The translations under genes were made by a program, and so were the position numbers. The notes under the pieces are model-generated. The model was not told the origin of the DNA and searched no databases. It saw only the letters and a list, made by a program, of their open reading frames with translations. Shown here in pieces: positions 19,507-29,031 of a stretch of DNA of 64,000 bases; position 1 is the stretch's first letter, and every line of letters starts with the position of its first letter. Source of the stretch: Collimonas sp. PA-H2 (GTDB lineage: Bacteria; Pseudomonadota; Gammaproteobacteria; Burkholderiales; Burkholderiaceae_D); assembly GCF_002564105.1 (NCBI RefSeq), contig NZ_PDBX01000002.1:310001-374000 (forward strand). Reading direction: 5' to 3'.

Positions 19507-20160
19507 TTAGTGCAATGCGCTCAGATCCAGCTCCGCTCCGGTTTGCGCGACGATATCTTCGCGGCTGACGCCCGGCGCCAGCTCGATCACCTTCAGGCCC
19601 TGCGGCGTCACGTCCAGCACGCCCAGGTCGGTGATGATGCGGTTGACCACGCCGACGCCGGTCAGCGGCAGGTTGCAGGCTTCCAGTATCTTGTGCGAAG
19701 TCGTGCCGTCCTTGGCCTTGGCCACGTGCTCCATCAGCACCACTACACGGCCGACGCCAGCCACCAGGTCCATCGCGCCGCCCATGCCCTTGACCAGTTT
19801 ACCCGGAATCATCCAGTTGGCCAGATCGCCATTCCTGGACACCTGCATGGCGCCCAGGATCGCGATATTAATCTTACCGCCGCGTATCATGGCGAAGGAA
19901 TCGGCGGAACTGAAATAAGCCGATCCTGGCAAGGAAGTCACGGTCTGCTTGCCGGCGTTGATCAGGTCGGCGTCGACCTTGTCTTCGGTCGGAAACGGAC
20001 CGATGCCGAGCAAGCCGTTTTCCGACTGCAGCCAGACTTCGATTTCCTTAGGTACATGGTTGGCAACCAGGGTCGGCAAGCCGATGCCGAGGTTGACGTA
20101 AAAACCATCTTGCAATTCCTTTGCCGCGCGCGCGGCCATTTCATCACGTGTCCATGCCAT
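19507..20160 (-). CDS. scoB: 3-oxoacid CoA-transferase subunit B
   Basis: The product is 217 aa from ATG 20160, behind AGGAGAACAAA. With subunit A it forms succinyl-CoA:3-ketoacid CoA-transferase, which activates acetoacetate using succinyl-CoA in ketone-body use. The catalytic Glu is E47 in SENGLLG, inside the beta-subunit signature. Other family marks are [15 protein letters not shown] at the start and [19 protein letters not shown] in the middle. It follows scoA by 19 bases and ends at a strong terminator, so the pair is a two-gene operon. Confidence 0.94.
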   Translation of the reverse strand: MAWTRDEMAARAAKELQDGFYVNLGIGLPTLVANHVPKEIEVWLQSENGLLGIGPFPTEDKVDADLINAGKQTVTSLPGSAYFSSADSFAMIRGGKINIAILGAMQVSRNGDLANWMIPGKLVKGMGGAMDLVAGVGRVVVLMEHVAKAKDGTTSHKILEACNLPLTGVGVVNRIITDLGVLDVTPQGLKVIELAPGVSREDIVAQTGAELDLSALH

Positions 20161-20179
20161 TTTGTTCTCCTGGTCTGGT

Positions 20180-20881
20180 TTATTCTGCTGGGCGAACGGT
20201 ACGCTGTTCGATACGCTTTTCCGGTGTCGCATTGACTACGATGCGGTGCACAAAAATACCCGGCGTATGGACCTGGTCCGGATCGATCTCGCCTACTTCG
20301 ACCAAGTGCTCGACTTCCACCACGGTGATTTTCCCGGCCATGGCGACGTTCGGGTTGAAGTTGCGGGCGGTCTTGTTGAACACCAGGTTGCCGCTGCGGT
20401 CAGCCTTGTAAGCCTTGACCAGGGACACGTCGGCCACGAGCGAACGCTCCATCACATACTTGGCGCCGTCGAAGTCGCGGATTTCCTTGCCTTCCGCAAC
20501 CAGCGTGCCGACCCCGGTCTTGGTAAAGAAGGCAGGGATACCGGCGCCGCCGGCGCGCAGCTTTTCCGCCAGCGTGCCCTGCGGAGTGAATTCCAGCTCA
20601 AGTTCGCCAGCCAGGTATTGCCGCTCGAACTCCTTGTTCTCGCCGACATACGAAGCGATCATTTTCTTGATCTGGCGGGTGGTCAGCAATTGCCCGAGGC
20701 CAAAGCCGTCGACGCCGGCGTTGTTGGAAATCGCCGTCAGCTCTTTCACGCCGGAATTGCGCAGCGCCAGGATCAGCGCTTCGGGGATGCCGCACAGGCC
20801 GAAACCGCCTACGGCGATGGTCTGACCATCCTTGACTATGCCGGCCAACGCGCTTGCCGCGTCAGGATAAACTTTGTTCAT
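20180..20881 (-). CDS. scoA: 3-oxoacid CoA-transferase subunit A
   Basis: The product is 233 aa, the usual alpha-subunit length. The CoA-binding glycine stretch is [14 protein letters not shown] (24-37), and further conserved runs are [32 protein letters not shown] and [18 protein letters not shown]. It partners the downstream scoB product. A GTG-started PAS-LuxR regulator gene diverges from it across 115 bases, which suggests, but does not prove, local control. Confidence 0.94.
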   Translation of the reverse strand: MNKVYPDAASALAGIVKDGQTIAVGGFGLCGIPEALILALRNSGVKELTAISNNAGVDGFGLGQLLTTRQIKKMIASYVGENKEFERQYLAGELELEFTPQGTLAEKLRAGGAGIPAFFTKTGVGTLVAEGKEIRDFDGAKYVMERSLVADVSLVKAYKADRSGNLVFNKTARNFNPNVAMAGKITVVEVEHLVEVGEIDPDQVHTPGIFVHRIVVNATPEKRIEQRTVRPAE

Positions 20882-20996
20882 GCCTTGCCTCCTGTTTGTG
20901 TAAACTAGCTATTATTGCTATGCCCTTGGTCTGTTAGCATATGATGAAGTAACACATCCAACAATACCGTAAAACTACGAACTCAAGCTGCAGCCA

Positions 20997-21572
20997 GTGC
21001 CATTGCCTAATTCTGCTATCGATTACCAGACCATTTTCGCCCATGCGCCGATAGGCATGTGCGTTTCCGAACGCCGCATCATGCAGGTGTGCAACCTGGC
21101 CCTGACTCGCATGTTCGGCTACCAGCCGGAGGAATTGAACGGTCAGTCGTTCCAGCTACTGTACCCGACCCAGGACGAGTTTGAACGCACCGGCGCGCGC
21201 ATCGTGCCTATCATGAACGCCAAAGGGATCTATTCCGACGAGCGCATCATGCGGCGCGCCAGCGGCGAGTTATTCTGGTGCCATGTCACCGGCCACGCGC
21301 TGGTGCCGACGGACACCCACGCGGCAGGGATCTGGACTTTTGAGGATTTGAGTGAAAAACGCCGGGCTTCGGCCGTGCTGTCGCCACGCGAACGCGAGAT
21401 CGCGGCCTTGCTGGTAGAGGGTAAGACCAGCAAGCTGATCGGCAAGCAGATCGGCCTCAGTCCGCGCACGGTGGAAATGCATCGGGCCAACCTGATGAAG
21501 AAATTTGCCGCATCGACGTCCAGCGAACTGGTGCACCGCCTGCTCGGCATTACGCAGGCAGAGCGGGTTTAA
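20997..21572 (+). CDS. PAS domain plus LuxR-type HTH regulator
   Basis: The product is 191 aa starting at GTG 20997; no strong ribosome site is seen, and the PAS fold would be cut by a later start. The N-terminal PAS domain (residues 8-110) contains IFAHAPIGMCVSERRIMQVC and MFGYQPEELNGQSFQLLYP. The C-terminal GerE/LuxR helix-turn-helix (about 125-185) has LSPREREIAALLVEGKTSK, then GLSPRTVEMHRANLMKK. There is no receiver domain. It reads away from scoA, making it a candidate activator or repressor of scoAB that senses a small molecule or redox state. This role is inferred from position only. Confidence 0.9.
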   Translation: MPLPNSAIDYQTIFAHAPIGMCVSERRIMQVCNLALTRMFGYQPEELNGQSFQLLYPTQDEFERTGARIVPIMNAKGIYSDERIMRRASGELFWCHVTGHALVPTDTHAAGIWTFEDLSEKRRASAVLSPREREIAALLVEGKTSKLIGKQIGLSPRTVEMHRANLMKKFAASTSSELVHRLLGITQAERV

Positions 21573-21579
21573 CGAACGC

Positions 21580-22026
21580 TCAGACTGGCGCAGCAGGATT
21601 GCTCAGCAACTGGCGCAGATCATCGGGCAAAGGCATGGATTTTTCCAGGTCGAAATTGACCCAGACAATTTTTGCCGTACCTTCGGCGAACACCACGTCC
21701 GGCATGTCGGCGCGGCGGATTTCGTAGCTGGCCTCGAAACTGGAGCGGCCGACGGCGCCGATATAGGATTTGACCTCGACTTCGCAGGGGTATTTCAATT
21801 GACGCAAGAAACTGCACTGCGCATTGACCAGCACCGGCCCGTGGCGGGAATCGAAATCGCTGCCGAGCTCTTGCAGCCATTCGATGCGCGCCTGTTCCAT
21901 ATAGCGGAAATAGATCGTATTGTTGACGTGGCCAAGCGCATCCATATCGCCCCAGCGCATCGCGATCCGCGTGGTGTGGACGTGTTTTCTGGTTTCCATT
22001 ATCTCAACTTTCGTGAATACTGCCAT
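21580..22026 (-). CDS. Acyl-CoA thioesterase (4HBT hot-dog family)
   Basis: The product is 148 aa. The start at 22026 follows GAGGG six bases away; an inner ATG (residue 10) is possible. The hot-dog signature is RWGDMDALGHVNNTIYFRYM, with the catalytic Asp in DMDALGHVNN, followed by EQARIEWLQELG. This is the 4-hydroxybenzoyl-CoA thioesterase/YbgC-type pattern. It should cleave acyl-CoA thioesters in the cytoplasm; chain preference is unknown. The gene converges with the regulator gene (7 bases between stops) and diverges from ETF-QO. Confidence 0.9.
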   Translation of the reverse strand: MAVFTKVEIMETRKHVHTTRIAMRWGDMDALGHVNNTIYFRYMEQARIEWLQELGSDFDSRHGPVLVNAQCSFLRQLKYPCEVEVKSYIGAVGRSSFEASYEIRRADMPDVVFAEGTAKIVWVNFDLEKSMPLPDDLRQLLSNPAAPV

Positions 22027-22180
22027 GATCTACCCTCAGCCGGCTGCAAGCAGCATCGGCCCGGTGCGTTGCTCAACATGCGAGGAACAACACTAACCGC
22101 AGACGAAGCCTAGCATTCTGCCGCAAAATCCCCGACAATTAGCACATCCGTTCGAAAAATTAATTATAGGTAAAGAGACA

Positions 22181-23872
22181 ATGACTCCAACCCCAGGGCA
22201 GAACCAGCAGAATTTCCTAGAACAATACGGTCCGCGCGAAGCGATGGAATACGATGTAGTGGTGGTCGGCGGCGGCCCCGCCGGCCTGGCGGCCGCGATC
22301 CGCCTCAAGCAGCAAGCCACCGAACAAGGACGCGAAGTGTCCGTCTGCGTACTGGAAAAAGGCAGCGAAATCGGCGCCCACATCCTGTCCGGCGCGGTGA
22401 TGGACCCGCAGGCGCTGACCGAACTGCTGCCTAACTGGAAAGAACTGGGCGCACCGCTGACGACTGAAGTCAGCGAAGACCGCTTCCTGTTCCTGACCGA
22501 GAAAAAAGCCTACAAGACGCCTAACTGGATGCTGCCAGCCTGCTTCCAGAACCATGGCAATTACGTCATCTCGCTGGCGAATGTGGTGCGCTGGCTCGGC
22601 CAGCAGGCTGAACTGCTGGGCGTGGAAATCTTCCCCGGCTTCCCGGCTGCCGAAGTACTGTACAACGAAGATGGTTCGGTCAAGGGCGTCGCCACCGGCA
22701 ACATGGGCGTGGACCGTCACGGCCAGCCTACCGACGCCTTCCAGCTCGGCATGGAACTGCACGCCAAGTACACCCTGTTCGCCGAAGGCGCGCGCGGCCA
22801 CCTCGGCAAGCAGCTGATGGCGAAATTCGACCTCAACAAAGGCAAAGATCCGCAGACCTATGCGATCGGCATCAAGGAACTGTGGGAAATCGATCCCAAG
22901 CTGCATCAGCCAGGCCTGGTGGTGCATACCGCCGGCTGGCCGCTGGATACCCAGACCTATGGCGGCTCCTTCCTGTATCACCTGGAAAACAACCAGGTCG
23001 CGGTCGGTTATGTGGTCGGCCTGGCTTACGAAAACCCCTACCTGTCGCCTTACGAAGAATTCCAGCGCTACAAGACGCATCCGGAAATCAGCAAATTCTT
23101 CCAGGGCGGCAAGCGCATTTCCTACGGCGCCCGCGCGATTACCGCTGGCGGCTTGCAGTCGCTGCCCAAACTGACCTTCCCGGGCGGTGCGCTGATCGGC
23201 TGCGACGCCGGCTTCCTCAACGCCAGCCGTATCAAGGGCAGCCACGCCGCCATCAAGACCGGCATGCTGGCCGCCAACGCTGCATTTGAAGCCCTGGGCA
23301 ACAACCGCCAGTTCGATGAGCTGAGCGCCTACAGCCAGGCATTCGAGCAGTCCTGGCTACACGAAGAACTGCACAAGGCGCGCAACTTCAAGCCATGGAT
23401 GAGCAAGGGCCTGTACCTGGGCACCCTGATGGTCGGCATCGACCAGGTGGTGTTCGGCGGCAAGGCGCCGTGGACCCTGCGCCACACCCATGCCGATCAC
23501 GAATGCCTGAAGCCAGCCGCCAACTACACGCCGATCAAGTATCCGAAGCCGGATGGCAAGCTGACCTTCGACCGCCTGTCGTCGGTGTTCATTTCCAACA
23601 CCAACCATGCCGAAGACCAGCCCATCCACCTGACCCTGAAAGATCCGAACGTGCCGGTCAACGTCAACCTGCGCGACTATGCCGGACCGGAAGCGCGCTA
23701 CTGCCCTGCCGGCGTGTATGAGTTCGTCACCAATGAGGATAATACCGAACGCCTGCAGATCAATGCGCAGAACTGCGTGCATTGCAAGACTTGCGACATC
23801 AAGGATCCGACGCAGAATATCGTGTGGGTGACGCCGGAAGGCGGCGGCGGTCCGAATTATCCAAATATGTAA
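22181..23872 (+). CDS. Electron transfer flavoprotein-ubiquinone oxidoreductase
   Basis: This 563-aa enzyme passes electrons from ETF (fatty acid and amino acid oxidation) to the ubiquinone pool at the membrane. The FAD-binding glycines are at VVVVGGGPAGLAAAI (27-40). A central membrane-docking region contains GLQSLPKLTFPGGALIGCDAGF. The C-terminal 4Fe-4S ligands are C508 (RYCPAGVYEF) and C532, C535, C538 (NCVHCKTCDIKDPTQNI), in the expected spacing. Length and motifs are complete. A good terminator follows. It lies apart from etfAB, which is not in this window. Confidence 0.96.
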   Translation: MTPTPGQNQQNFLEQYGPREAMEYDVVVVGGGPAGLAAAIRLKQQATEQGREVSVCVLEKGSEIGAHILSGAVMDPQALTELLPNWKELGAPLTTEVSEDRFLFLTEKKAYKTPNWMLPACFQNHGNYVISLANVVRWLGQQAELLGVEIFPGFPAAEVLYNEDGSVKGVATGNMGVDRHGQPTDAFQLGMELHAKYTLFAEGARGHLGKQLMAKFDLNKGKDPQTYAIGIKELWEIDPKLHQPGLVVHTAGWPLDTQTYGGSFLYHLENNQVAVGYVVGLAYENPYLSPYEEFQRYKTHPEISKFFQGGKRISYGARAITAGGLQSLPKLTFPGGALIGCDAGFLNASRIKGSHAAIKTGMLAANAAFEALGNNRQFDELSAYSQAFEQSWLHEELHKARNFKPWMSKGLYLGTLMVGIDQVVFGGKAPWTLRHTHADHECLKPAANYTPIKYPKPDGKLTFDRLSSVFISNTNHAEDQPIHLTLKDPNVPVNVNLRDYAGPEARYCPAGVYEFVTNEDNTERLQINAQNCVHCKTCDIKDPTQNIVWVTPEGGGGPNYPNM

Positions 23873-23881
23873 TTCCATCCC

Positions 23882-23905
23882 AAAGGCTGCGCATGCAGCC
23901 TTTTT
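23882..23905 (+). terminator. Rho-independent terminator of ETF-QO
   Basis: AAAGGCTGC pairs with GCAGCCTTT around a GCAT loop and is followed by T residues. It starts 10 bases after the stop codon and ends 12 bases before the phosphoesterase start. Confidence 0.9.
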
Positions 23906-23917
23906 CATACCTATCCG

Positions 23918-24769
23918 ATGACAAGCTGGCGCGGCAGACACAATTACCCGGCACGCAGGTTGAGTGAACGTACACTCAACCTCCTGCTGCTCAATGGCCT
24001 CTTCGCCAAATTGAGCTATCGGCTTGGTTTGCACGGCAAGCTAGGCGTATCGCACTACGCCGTGGAACTGGAAGCGGGAAAAAGACTAACCACGCCGCTG
24101 CGCATAGGATTTGCATCTGATTTCCACGCCGGCCCGACTACCAGCCCACGGATATTTGCAGATCTCTTCGATGAAATCGATCGCCAGCAGCCAGACGTAC
24201 TGTTGCTAGGCGGGGATTTTGTTTCCGGGCATGCGCATTATGCGCAGGCGCTCACAGCAGGATTGGCTGCCATCCAGCCCCGCTACGGGAAATATGCGGT
24301 CATGGGAAACCACGATCTGTGGACGAACGATGCGCAGCTGTCTGCGATTCTGGACGAAGCTGGCGTAGAGGTTTTGATCAACCGCAATCGTCCGCTGCCG
24401 GCGCCCTATGAAGCCGTCTCGATCTGCGGCCTGGACGATCCTTGGACCGGCACGCCGGATATACATCGAACGGTCGGCAATGCCAGGGAAATACGCATAC
24501 TGCTGATGCACGCGCCCGACGGCTTGCTGCTGCTGGAGGGCCAGCGCTTCGATCTCAGCTTCGCCGGGCATACGCATGGCGGCCAGGTCGCCTTCGCGGA
24601 CGGCACGCCCGTCCTCGTGCCGCACGGACCGCTTTGCCGGAAGTACCACTTTGGCCGCCACCAGATAGAGCACAACGGCAGTCTGATCGTGAGCCGCGGC
24701 GTAGGATGCAGCACTTTGCCGATCCGCCTGAATGCGGATCCGGAGCTGGTGATCTGTACGGTGTACTAA
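23918..24769 (+). CDS. Metallophosphoesterase, YkuE-like
   Basis: The product is 283 aa. All calcineurin-like metal motifs are present in order: DFHAG, GGDFV, GNHD, LMHAPD and GHTHGGQ. A hydrophobic patch near residues 20-32 (LNLLLLNGLFAKL) may be a signal anchor, as in YkuE-type enzymes that act at the outer face of the membrane. The reaction is hydrolysis of a phosphoester; the substrate (lipid, UDP-sugar or other) is unknown. The start at 23918 lies just after the ETF-QO terminator, so the ribosome site is poor and a start further in is possible. It ends 11 bases before a palindromic repeat. Confidence 0.85.
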   Translation: MTSWRGRHNYPARRLSERTLNLLLLNGLFAKLSYRLGLHGKLGVSHYAVELEAGKRLTTPLRIGFASDFHAGPTTSPRIFADLFDEIDRQQPDVLLLGGDFVSGHAHYAQALTAGLAAIQPRYGKYAVMGNHDLWTNDAQLSAILDEAGVEVLINRNRPLPAPYEAVSICGLDDPWTGTPDIHRTVGNAREIRILLMHAPDGLLLLEGQRFDLSFAGHTHGGQVAFADGTPVLVPHGPLCRKYHFGRHQIEHNGSLIVSRGVGCSTLPIRLNADPELVICTVY

Positions 24770-24780
24770 GAGATACCAAT

Positions 24781-24851
24781 GTAGGGTGGGCACCTGTGCC
24801 CACGCGGATGCGGTCCGCTGCCAAGTAGGTAAAAAAACTTGCCTACCCTAC
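24781..24851. repeat. REP-like palindrome, family A copy 1
   Basis: The element opens with GTAGGGTGGGCAC and closes with TGCCTACCCTAC, which pair with each other; GTGGGCAC/GTGCCCAC forms an inner hairpin. It fills the space between the converging phosphoesterase and Nudix genes. Related copies are at 50280 and 59116. Confidence 0.85.
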
Positions 24852-24856
24852 GATGC

Positions 24857-25414
24857 TTAAGACAGCTTCCAATCGCCGGCGACGATTTTTTCAAGCCAGA
24901 AAGTGCCGATCACGGTTTTGACGTCGGTAACCTTACCTTCCCTCACCCAGTCCAGCATATCCGTCAGCCGCGCCTTGAAGACGTCCAGGAATTCGCCGTC
25001 GTCGAGCTTGCGTTCGCCGGCCACCAGGCCGCGCGCCAGGAACAGCTCCAGATGCTCGTCGGAATAGGCGATGGCGTTGTGGATGGTGCAGACGTGCTGC
25101 CACTCGGTGGCGGTATAACCGGTTTCTTCCAGCAGTTCGCGCTTGGCGCAGCTCAGGTGATCTTCGCCTTCGTCGATTTTTCCGGCGGGATATTCAATGA
25201 ACACTCGTTCCAGCGGATAGCGGTATTGCCGCTCCAGCAGCACCGTACCGTCTTCGAACAGGGGAAGGATGACGACTGCGCCGGGATGTTTGATGTATTC
25301 GCGGGTAGTGGCTTTGCCGTCAGGCAGTTCTACCTTGTCGCGCTGCACTTTGAGGAAGTGGCCGTCGTAGGCGACGGCGGTGGCGATCCGGGTTTCTTTC
25401 AGGTGACTATCCAT
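24857..25414 (-). CDS. Nudix hydrolase, ADP-ribose pyrophosphatase-like
   Basis: The product is 185 aa from ATG 25414; the longer frame upstream has no matching sequence. The Nudix box spans residues 78-100 (GKIDEGEDHLSCAKRELLEE then TGY), with the glutamates for magnesium binding. The flanking ERQYRYPLERVFIEYPAG and DEHLELFLARGL are typical of NudF/ADP-ribose pyrophosphatases, which hydrolyse ADP-ribose to AMP and ribose-5-phosphate in the cytoplasm. It sits downstream of the DUF2818 gene at the tail of the nuo block, an arrangement common in Burkholderiales. The stop lies six bases from a repeat. Confidence 0.92.
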   Translation of the reverse strand: MDSHLKETRIATAVAYDGHFLKVQRDKVELPDGKATTREYIKHPGAVVILPLFEDGTVLLERQYRYPLERVFIEYPAGKIDEGEDHLSCAKRELLEETGYTATEWQHVCTIHNAIAYSDEHLELFLARGLVAGERKLDDGEFLDVFKARLTDMLDWVREGKVTDVKTVIGTFWLEKIVAGDWKLS

Positions 25415-25543
25415 GCAAACGCTCCGGCGAAATGGTGGCAGATGAAACAAGCAGACTGATATGGGATTGTAATGCCTGGGCGCGCAGGCTGTGCCGCGCA
25501 GCATATGAGGCGATGCAGGGGGAAGATACCTCCCCACCCTGCT

Positions 25544-25858
25544 TCAGCGATGCTTCTTCAGATAGCGCAGCACGTAGCCGGGATAGGCCAGCACCAGGAA
25601 CATGCAGCCGGTGACTGCATAGAATTCCCAGCCTTGCGTGAAGGCGTTGCCGATATTCGCTTCCAGCACATGGGCCAGCAAACCGACCAGCGCATACAGG
25701 GCGAGCAGCTCCAGCAGGCGCACCCAGATCGGCTTGACCGCCGCCTGGCCGCCGGACTTGAGCGGCACCAGCGCGAACAAGCGTTCGTTAAAGAACGGCA
25801 GGTTCGCCGCCAGCAGCGCTAGCAGGATGACGAACAGGCTGGAGAGCGAAACGTTCAC
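25544..25858 (-). CDS. DUF2818 membrane protein
   Basis: The product is 104 aa when begun at GTG 25858, four bases after the nuoN stop. That start gives the expected length and a reading of VNVSLSSLFVILLALLAANL; an upstream in-frame start would lie inside nuoN and is rejected. It has three hydrophobic spans (about 5-20, 45-65, 80-97) and a basic C-terminus (YVLRYLKKHR). The family is found almost only behind nuoN in betaproteobacteria, so a role linked to complex I is plausible but unproven. Confidence 0.82.
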   Translation of the reverse strand: MNVSLSSLFVILLALLAANLPFFNERLFALVPLKSGGQAAVKPIWVRLLELLALYALVGLLAHVLEANIGNAFTQGWEFYAVTGCMFLVLAYPGYVLRYLKKHR

Positions 25859-25862
25859 GCTG

Positions 25863-27368
25863 TTACGAGGTAACGCGGGCGATGAAACCGGCCAGGGTGC
25901 GGACGATCGCCAGGTTGCTGGCATCCATCAGCAAGCCGGGCCACAGACCCAGCACCAGCACCGAAATGCCGTTCAGGCTGAGCAGCACGCGCACATCGGC
26001 ATGGGCTACGATAGGTGCACGGTCTTGCGGCTCGTCGAAGTACATCATCTTGATCACGCGCAGGTAGTAGAAGGCGCCGATCAGCGAGAACAGCACAGCC
26101 ACCACTGCCAGCCAGATCTGCTGGGTGCCGATCACGGCCTGCAGCACCGACAGTTTGGCGTAGAAGCCCATCAGCGGCGGAATGCCCGCCAGCGACAGCA
26201 TCAGCACCAGCATCACGCCGGCAAACCAAGGGCTGCGCTGGTTGAGGCCTTTGAAGTCGTCCATGTTTTCTGCTTCGAAACCGGCACGCGACAGCAGCAT
26301 GATGACGCCGAAGGTACCAAGCGTGGTCATGACATAGGTAATCGCATAGAACAAGGCCGAGCTGTAGGCATTGGAGGTCGAGAACAGATTGTTGTCGACG
26401 ATGCCGCTCAACAGGCCTAGCAGCATGAAGCCCATGTGCGAGATGGTCGAGTAAGCCAGCATGCGCTTGATGTTGGTCTGCGCAATCGCGGTGATGTTAC
26501 CGATCGCCATCGACAGCACCGCCAGCACGGTCAGCATCTGCTGCCAGTCGACTGCCAGCGGCAATAGCGCCTCCACCAACAGGCGGAAGCAGATCGCAAA
26601 AGCCGCCAGCTTGGGTGCGCCACCCAGCAACAGGGTAACCGCGGTCGGTGCGCCTTGATAAACGTCCGGCACCCACATATGGAATGGCACTGCGCCGAGC
26701 TTGAACGCCAGGCCGCAGACGATGAACACCACGCCGAATACCAGCACGGTATGGTTGATGTTGCCGGAATCCGCGGCGCGCGCCACTTCCACCAGGTCGA
26801 GCGAACCGGTGGCGCCGTACAGCATCGACATCCCGTACAGCAGGAAGCCGGACGCCATAGCGCCCAGCACGAAATATTTCATTGCAGCTTCAGTCGCGGA
26901 AGTATTTTCACGACGCAGAGCCACCATCGCGTACAGCGACAGCGACATCAGTTCCAGGCCCAGATAGATGCTGAGGAAGTTGCTGCCGGAAATCATCACC
27001 ATCTGGCCCAGCAAGGTGAACAAGGCCAAAGGATAGAATTCGCCGCCCAGGTGGCCACCCACCATGTCGCGCGCGCTCACATAGCTGCGCGAGTACACCA
27101 GGGTCATAGCCACCGCCACATAGGAAACCAGTTTCAGCAGGCTGCTCAGCGGATCGGAAACGAACATATTGTGGAAGGTATAAACCGTCTCCCCGCTTTC
27201 GAATGCGCCCAGCGTCAATACAAAGCACACGGCCAGTACGGCCAGCGTCAGGTAATAGGTGATGTGGCGCTTGGCATCCGAAACAAACATATCGATCAGC
27301 AGCACGACCGAAGTCGCAATCAGCAGAAAGATTTCCGGATAAACAGGGATCAGATTCATGTTATTCAT
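25863..27368 (-). CDS. nuoN: NADH-quinone oxidoreductase subunit N
   Basis: This 501-aa antiporter-like membrane subunit is one of the three proton-pumping subunits of complex I. About 14 hydrophobic spans are visible. The conserved helices include [18 protein letters not shown] (the Glu that pairs with a Lys), [20 protein letters not shown] and [18 protein letters not shown] with its Lys. It is the last nuo gene of the operon and is followed directly by the DUF2818 gene. A 126-base gap holding a palindromic repeat separates it from nuoM. Confidence 0.97.
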   Translation of the reverse strand: MNNMNLIPVYPEIFLLIATSVVLLIDMFVSDAKRHITYYLTLAVLAVCFVLTLGAFESGETVYTFHNMFVSDPLSSLLKLVSYVAVAMTLVYSRSYVSARDMVGGHLGGEFYPLALFTLLGQMVMISGSNFLSIYLGLELMSLSLYAMVALRRENTSATEAAMKYFVLGAMASGFLLYGMSMLYGATGSLDLVEVARAADSGNINHTVLVFGVVFIVCGLAFKLGAVPFHMWVPDVYQGAPTAVTLLLGGAPKLAAFAICFRLLVEALLPLAVDWQQMLTVLAVLSMAIGNITAIAQTNIKRMLAYSTISHMGFMLLGLLSGIVDNNLFSTSNAYSSALFYAITYVMTTLGTFGVIMLLSRAGFEAENMDDFKGLNQRSPWFAGVMLVLMLSLAGIPPLMGFYAKLSVLQAVIGTQQIWLAVVAVLFSLIGAFYYLRVIKMMYFDEPQDRAPIVAHADVRVLLSLNGISVLVLGLWPGLLMDASNLAIVRTLAGFIARVTS

Positions 27369-27400
27369 TTATTTGCCACTTATTTTTGTACGCTGCGCTT

Positions 27401-27485
27401 CTAGTCAGTTGAGGACAGAGCCGCACGGGTAGTGTAATTCGCCACGCTACGGCGACTCCTAAACACTCGCCGTGCGCCTCTGTCC
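27401..27485. repeat. Palindromic element, family B copy 1, in the nuoM-nuoN gap
   Basis: The core 27413-27485 can fold fully: GGACAGAG with CTCTGTCC, then CGCACGG with CCGTGCG across one mismatch, AGTGT with ACACT, and CGCC with GGCG at the tip. The central run from AGTGTAATTCGCC to ACGCTAC and the flank TAGTCAGTTGA recur in inverted orientation at 38261-38335. Confidence 0.8.
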
Positions 27486-27494
27486 CGCAATTTA

Positions 27495-28982
27495 TTAATT
27501 TAACTTGGTGATCGCGACGTGCTTCAGCAGATCGGCCACCGATACCTGCATGGCATCGGTGAACGGCGCCGGATACAAGCCCATCGCGATGACGGCAATC
27601 GCCAGGACACCCAGCATGGCGAACTCACGCTTGTTCAGGTCCAGCATTTCTTTCACATGCGAATTGGTGACGGCGCCGAACACCACGCGCTTGACCAGCC
27701 ACAGCGAATACGCTGCGCCCAGGATCAGCGCGGTCGCCGCCAGCAGGCCGATCCAGAAATTGAACTTGACCGCACCCAGGATCACCATGAATTCGCCGAC
27801 GAAACCGGAAGTACCTGGCAAGCCGGAATTGGCCAGCGAGAACAGCACGAACAAGGCAGCGAAACGCGGCATGACGTTGACGACGCCGCCGTAGGCCGAA
27901 ATTTCACGGGTATGCATGCGGTCGTACAGTACGCCGATACACAGGAACATTGCGCCGGAGACGAAGCCGTGCGAAATCATTTGCACGATGCCGCCCTGCA
28001 CACCGATGTCGTTGAAGATAAAGAAGCCGAGCGTGACGAAGCCCATGTGCGCAATCGACGAATAAGCAATCAGCTTCTTCATGTCTTTTTGCACCAGCGC
28101 CACCAGACCGATATAGATCACAGCGATCAGCGATAAGGTAATGATGAAGCCGGCCAGGTAGTGGCTGGCGTCAGGCGTGATCGGCAGCGAGAAACGCAGG
28201 AAGCCGTAGCCGCCCAGCTTCAGCATGATGGCCGCCAGCACCACGGAGCCGCCGGTCGGCGCTTCCACGTGGGCGTCAGGCAACCAGGTATGCACCGGCC
28301 ACATCGGCACCTTGACGGCAAACGCGATCAGGAATGCCAGGAAGATCAGGATTTGTTCCGACATGTCCAGCGGCAGCTGGTGCCAGGTCAGGATTTCGAA
28401 AGTGCCGGAATGGAAGTACAGGTACAGCAAAGCCACCAGCATCAGCAGCGAGCCCATCAGCGTGTACAGGAAGAACTTGATCGCTGCATACACCCGGTTA
28501 GTTCCGCCCCAGACGCCGACGATGATGAACATCGGGATCAGGGTGGCTTCAAAGAATACATAGAACAGCATGCCGTCCAGCGTGCAGAAGACGCCGATCA
28601 TCAAGCCCGACAGGATCAGGAAGGCGCCCATGTATTGCGCGACCTTCTTCTCGATCACCTGCCACGCCGAGATCACCACCAGCACCGTGATGAAAGCGGT
28701 CAGCGGGATGAACCACAGCGAGATGCCGTCGATGCCGAGGTAATAATTGATGTTGAAGCGGTCGATCCATACCGACTTTTCAACAAACTGCATGCCCTGG
28801 AAACCGTTGTCGAACTGCCGCACGATCGGCAAGGTGACCACGAAGCTGACCGCTGCGCCCAGCAGCGAAAGCCAGCGCACCAGAGTTGGATTGTCGTCGC
28901 GGCCCACTGCCAGGACGAGGATACCAAACGCGACCGGACACCAGATCGCGAGGCTGAGAAGAGGGAAAGTTGACTGCATCAT
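27495..28982 (-). CDS. nuoM: NADH-quinone oxidoreductase subunit M
   Basis: This 495-aa antiporter-like subunit lies in the membrane arm of complex I. Diagnostic parts are DGISLWFIPLTAF, FFEATLIPMFIIVGVWGG with the essential Glu, FAVKVPMWPVHTWLPDAHVE with its Lys, and KLIAYSSIAHMGFVTLG. The length is normal. A second ATG follows the first, and either could start. It lies 49 bases after nuoL. Confidence 0.97.
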   Translation of the reverse strand: MMQSTFPLLSLAIWCPVAFGILVLAVGRDDNPTLVRWLSLLGAAVSFVVTLPIVRQFDNGFQGMQFVEKSVWIDRFNINYYLGIDGISLWFIPLTAFITVLVVISAWQVIEKKVAQYMGAFLILSGLMIGVFCTLDGMLFYVFFEATLIPMFIIVGVWGGTNRVYAAIKFFLYTLMGSLLMLVALLYLYFHSGTFEILTWHQLPLDMSEQILIFLAFLIAFAVKVPMWPVHTWLPDAHVEAPTGGSVVLAAIMLKLGGYGFLRFSLPITPDASHYLAGFIITLSLIAVIYIGLVALVQKDMKKLIAYSSIAHMGFVTLGFFIFNDIGVQGGIVQMISHGFVSGAMFLCIGVLYDRMHTREISAYGGVVNVMPRFAALFVLFSLANSGLPGTSGFVGEFMVILGAVKFNFWIGLLAATALILGAAYSLWLVKRVVFGAVTNSHVKEMLDLNKREFAMLGVLAIAVIAMGLYPAPFTDAMQVSVADLLKHVAITKLN

Positions 28983-29031
28983 ATGTATTATTTATCTACC
29001 TTGCTGAGTTTGCCGTGTGTGCTTTAGCAGC

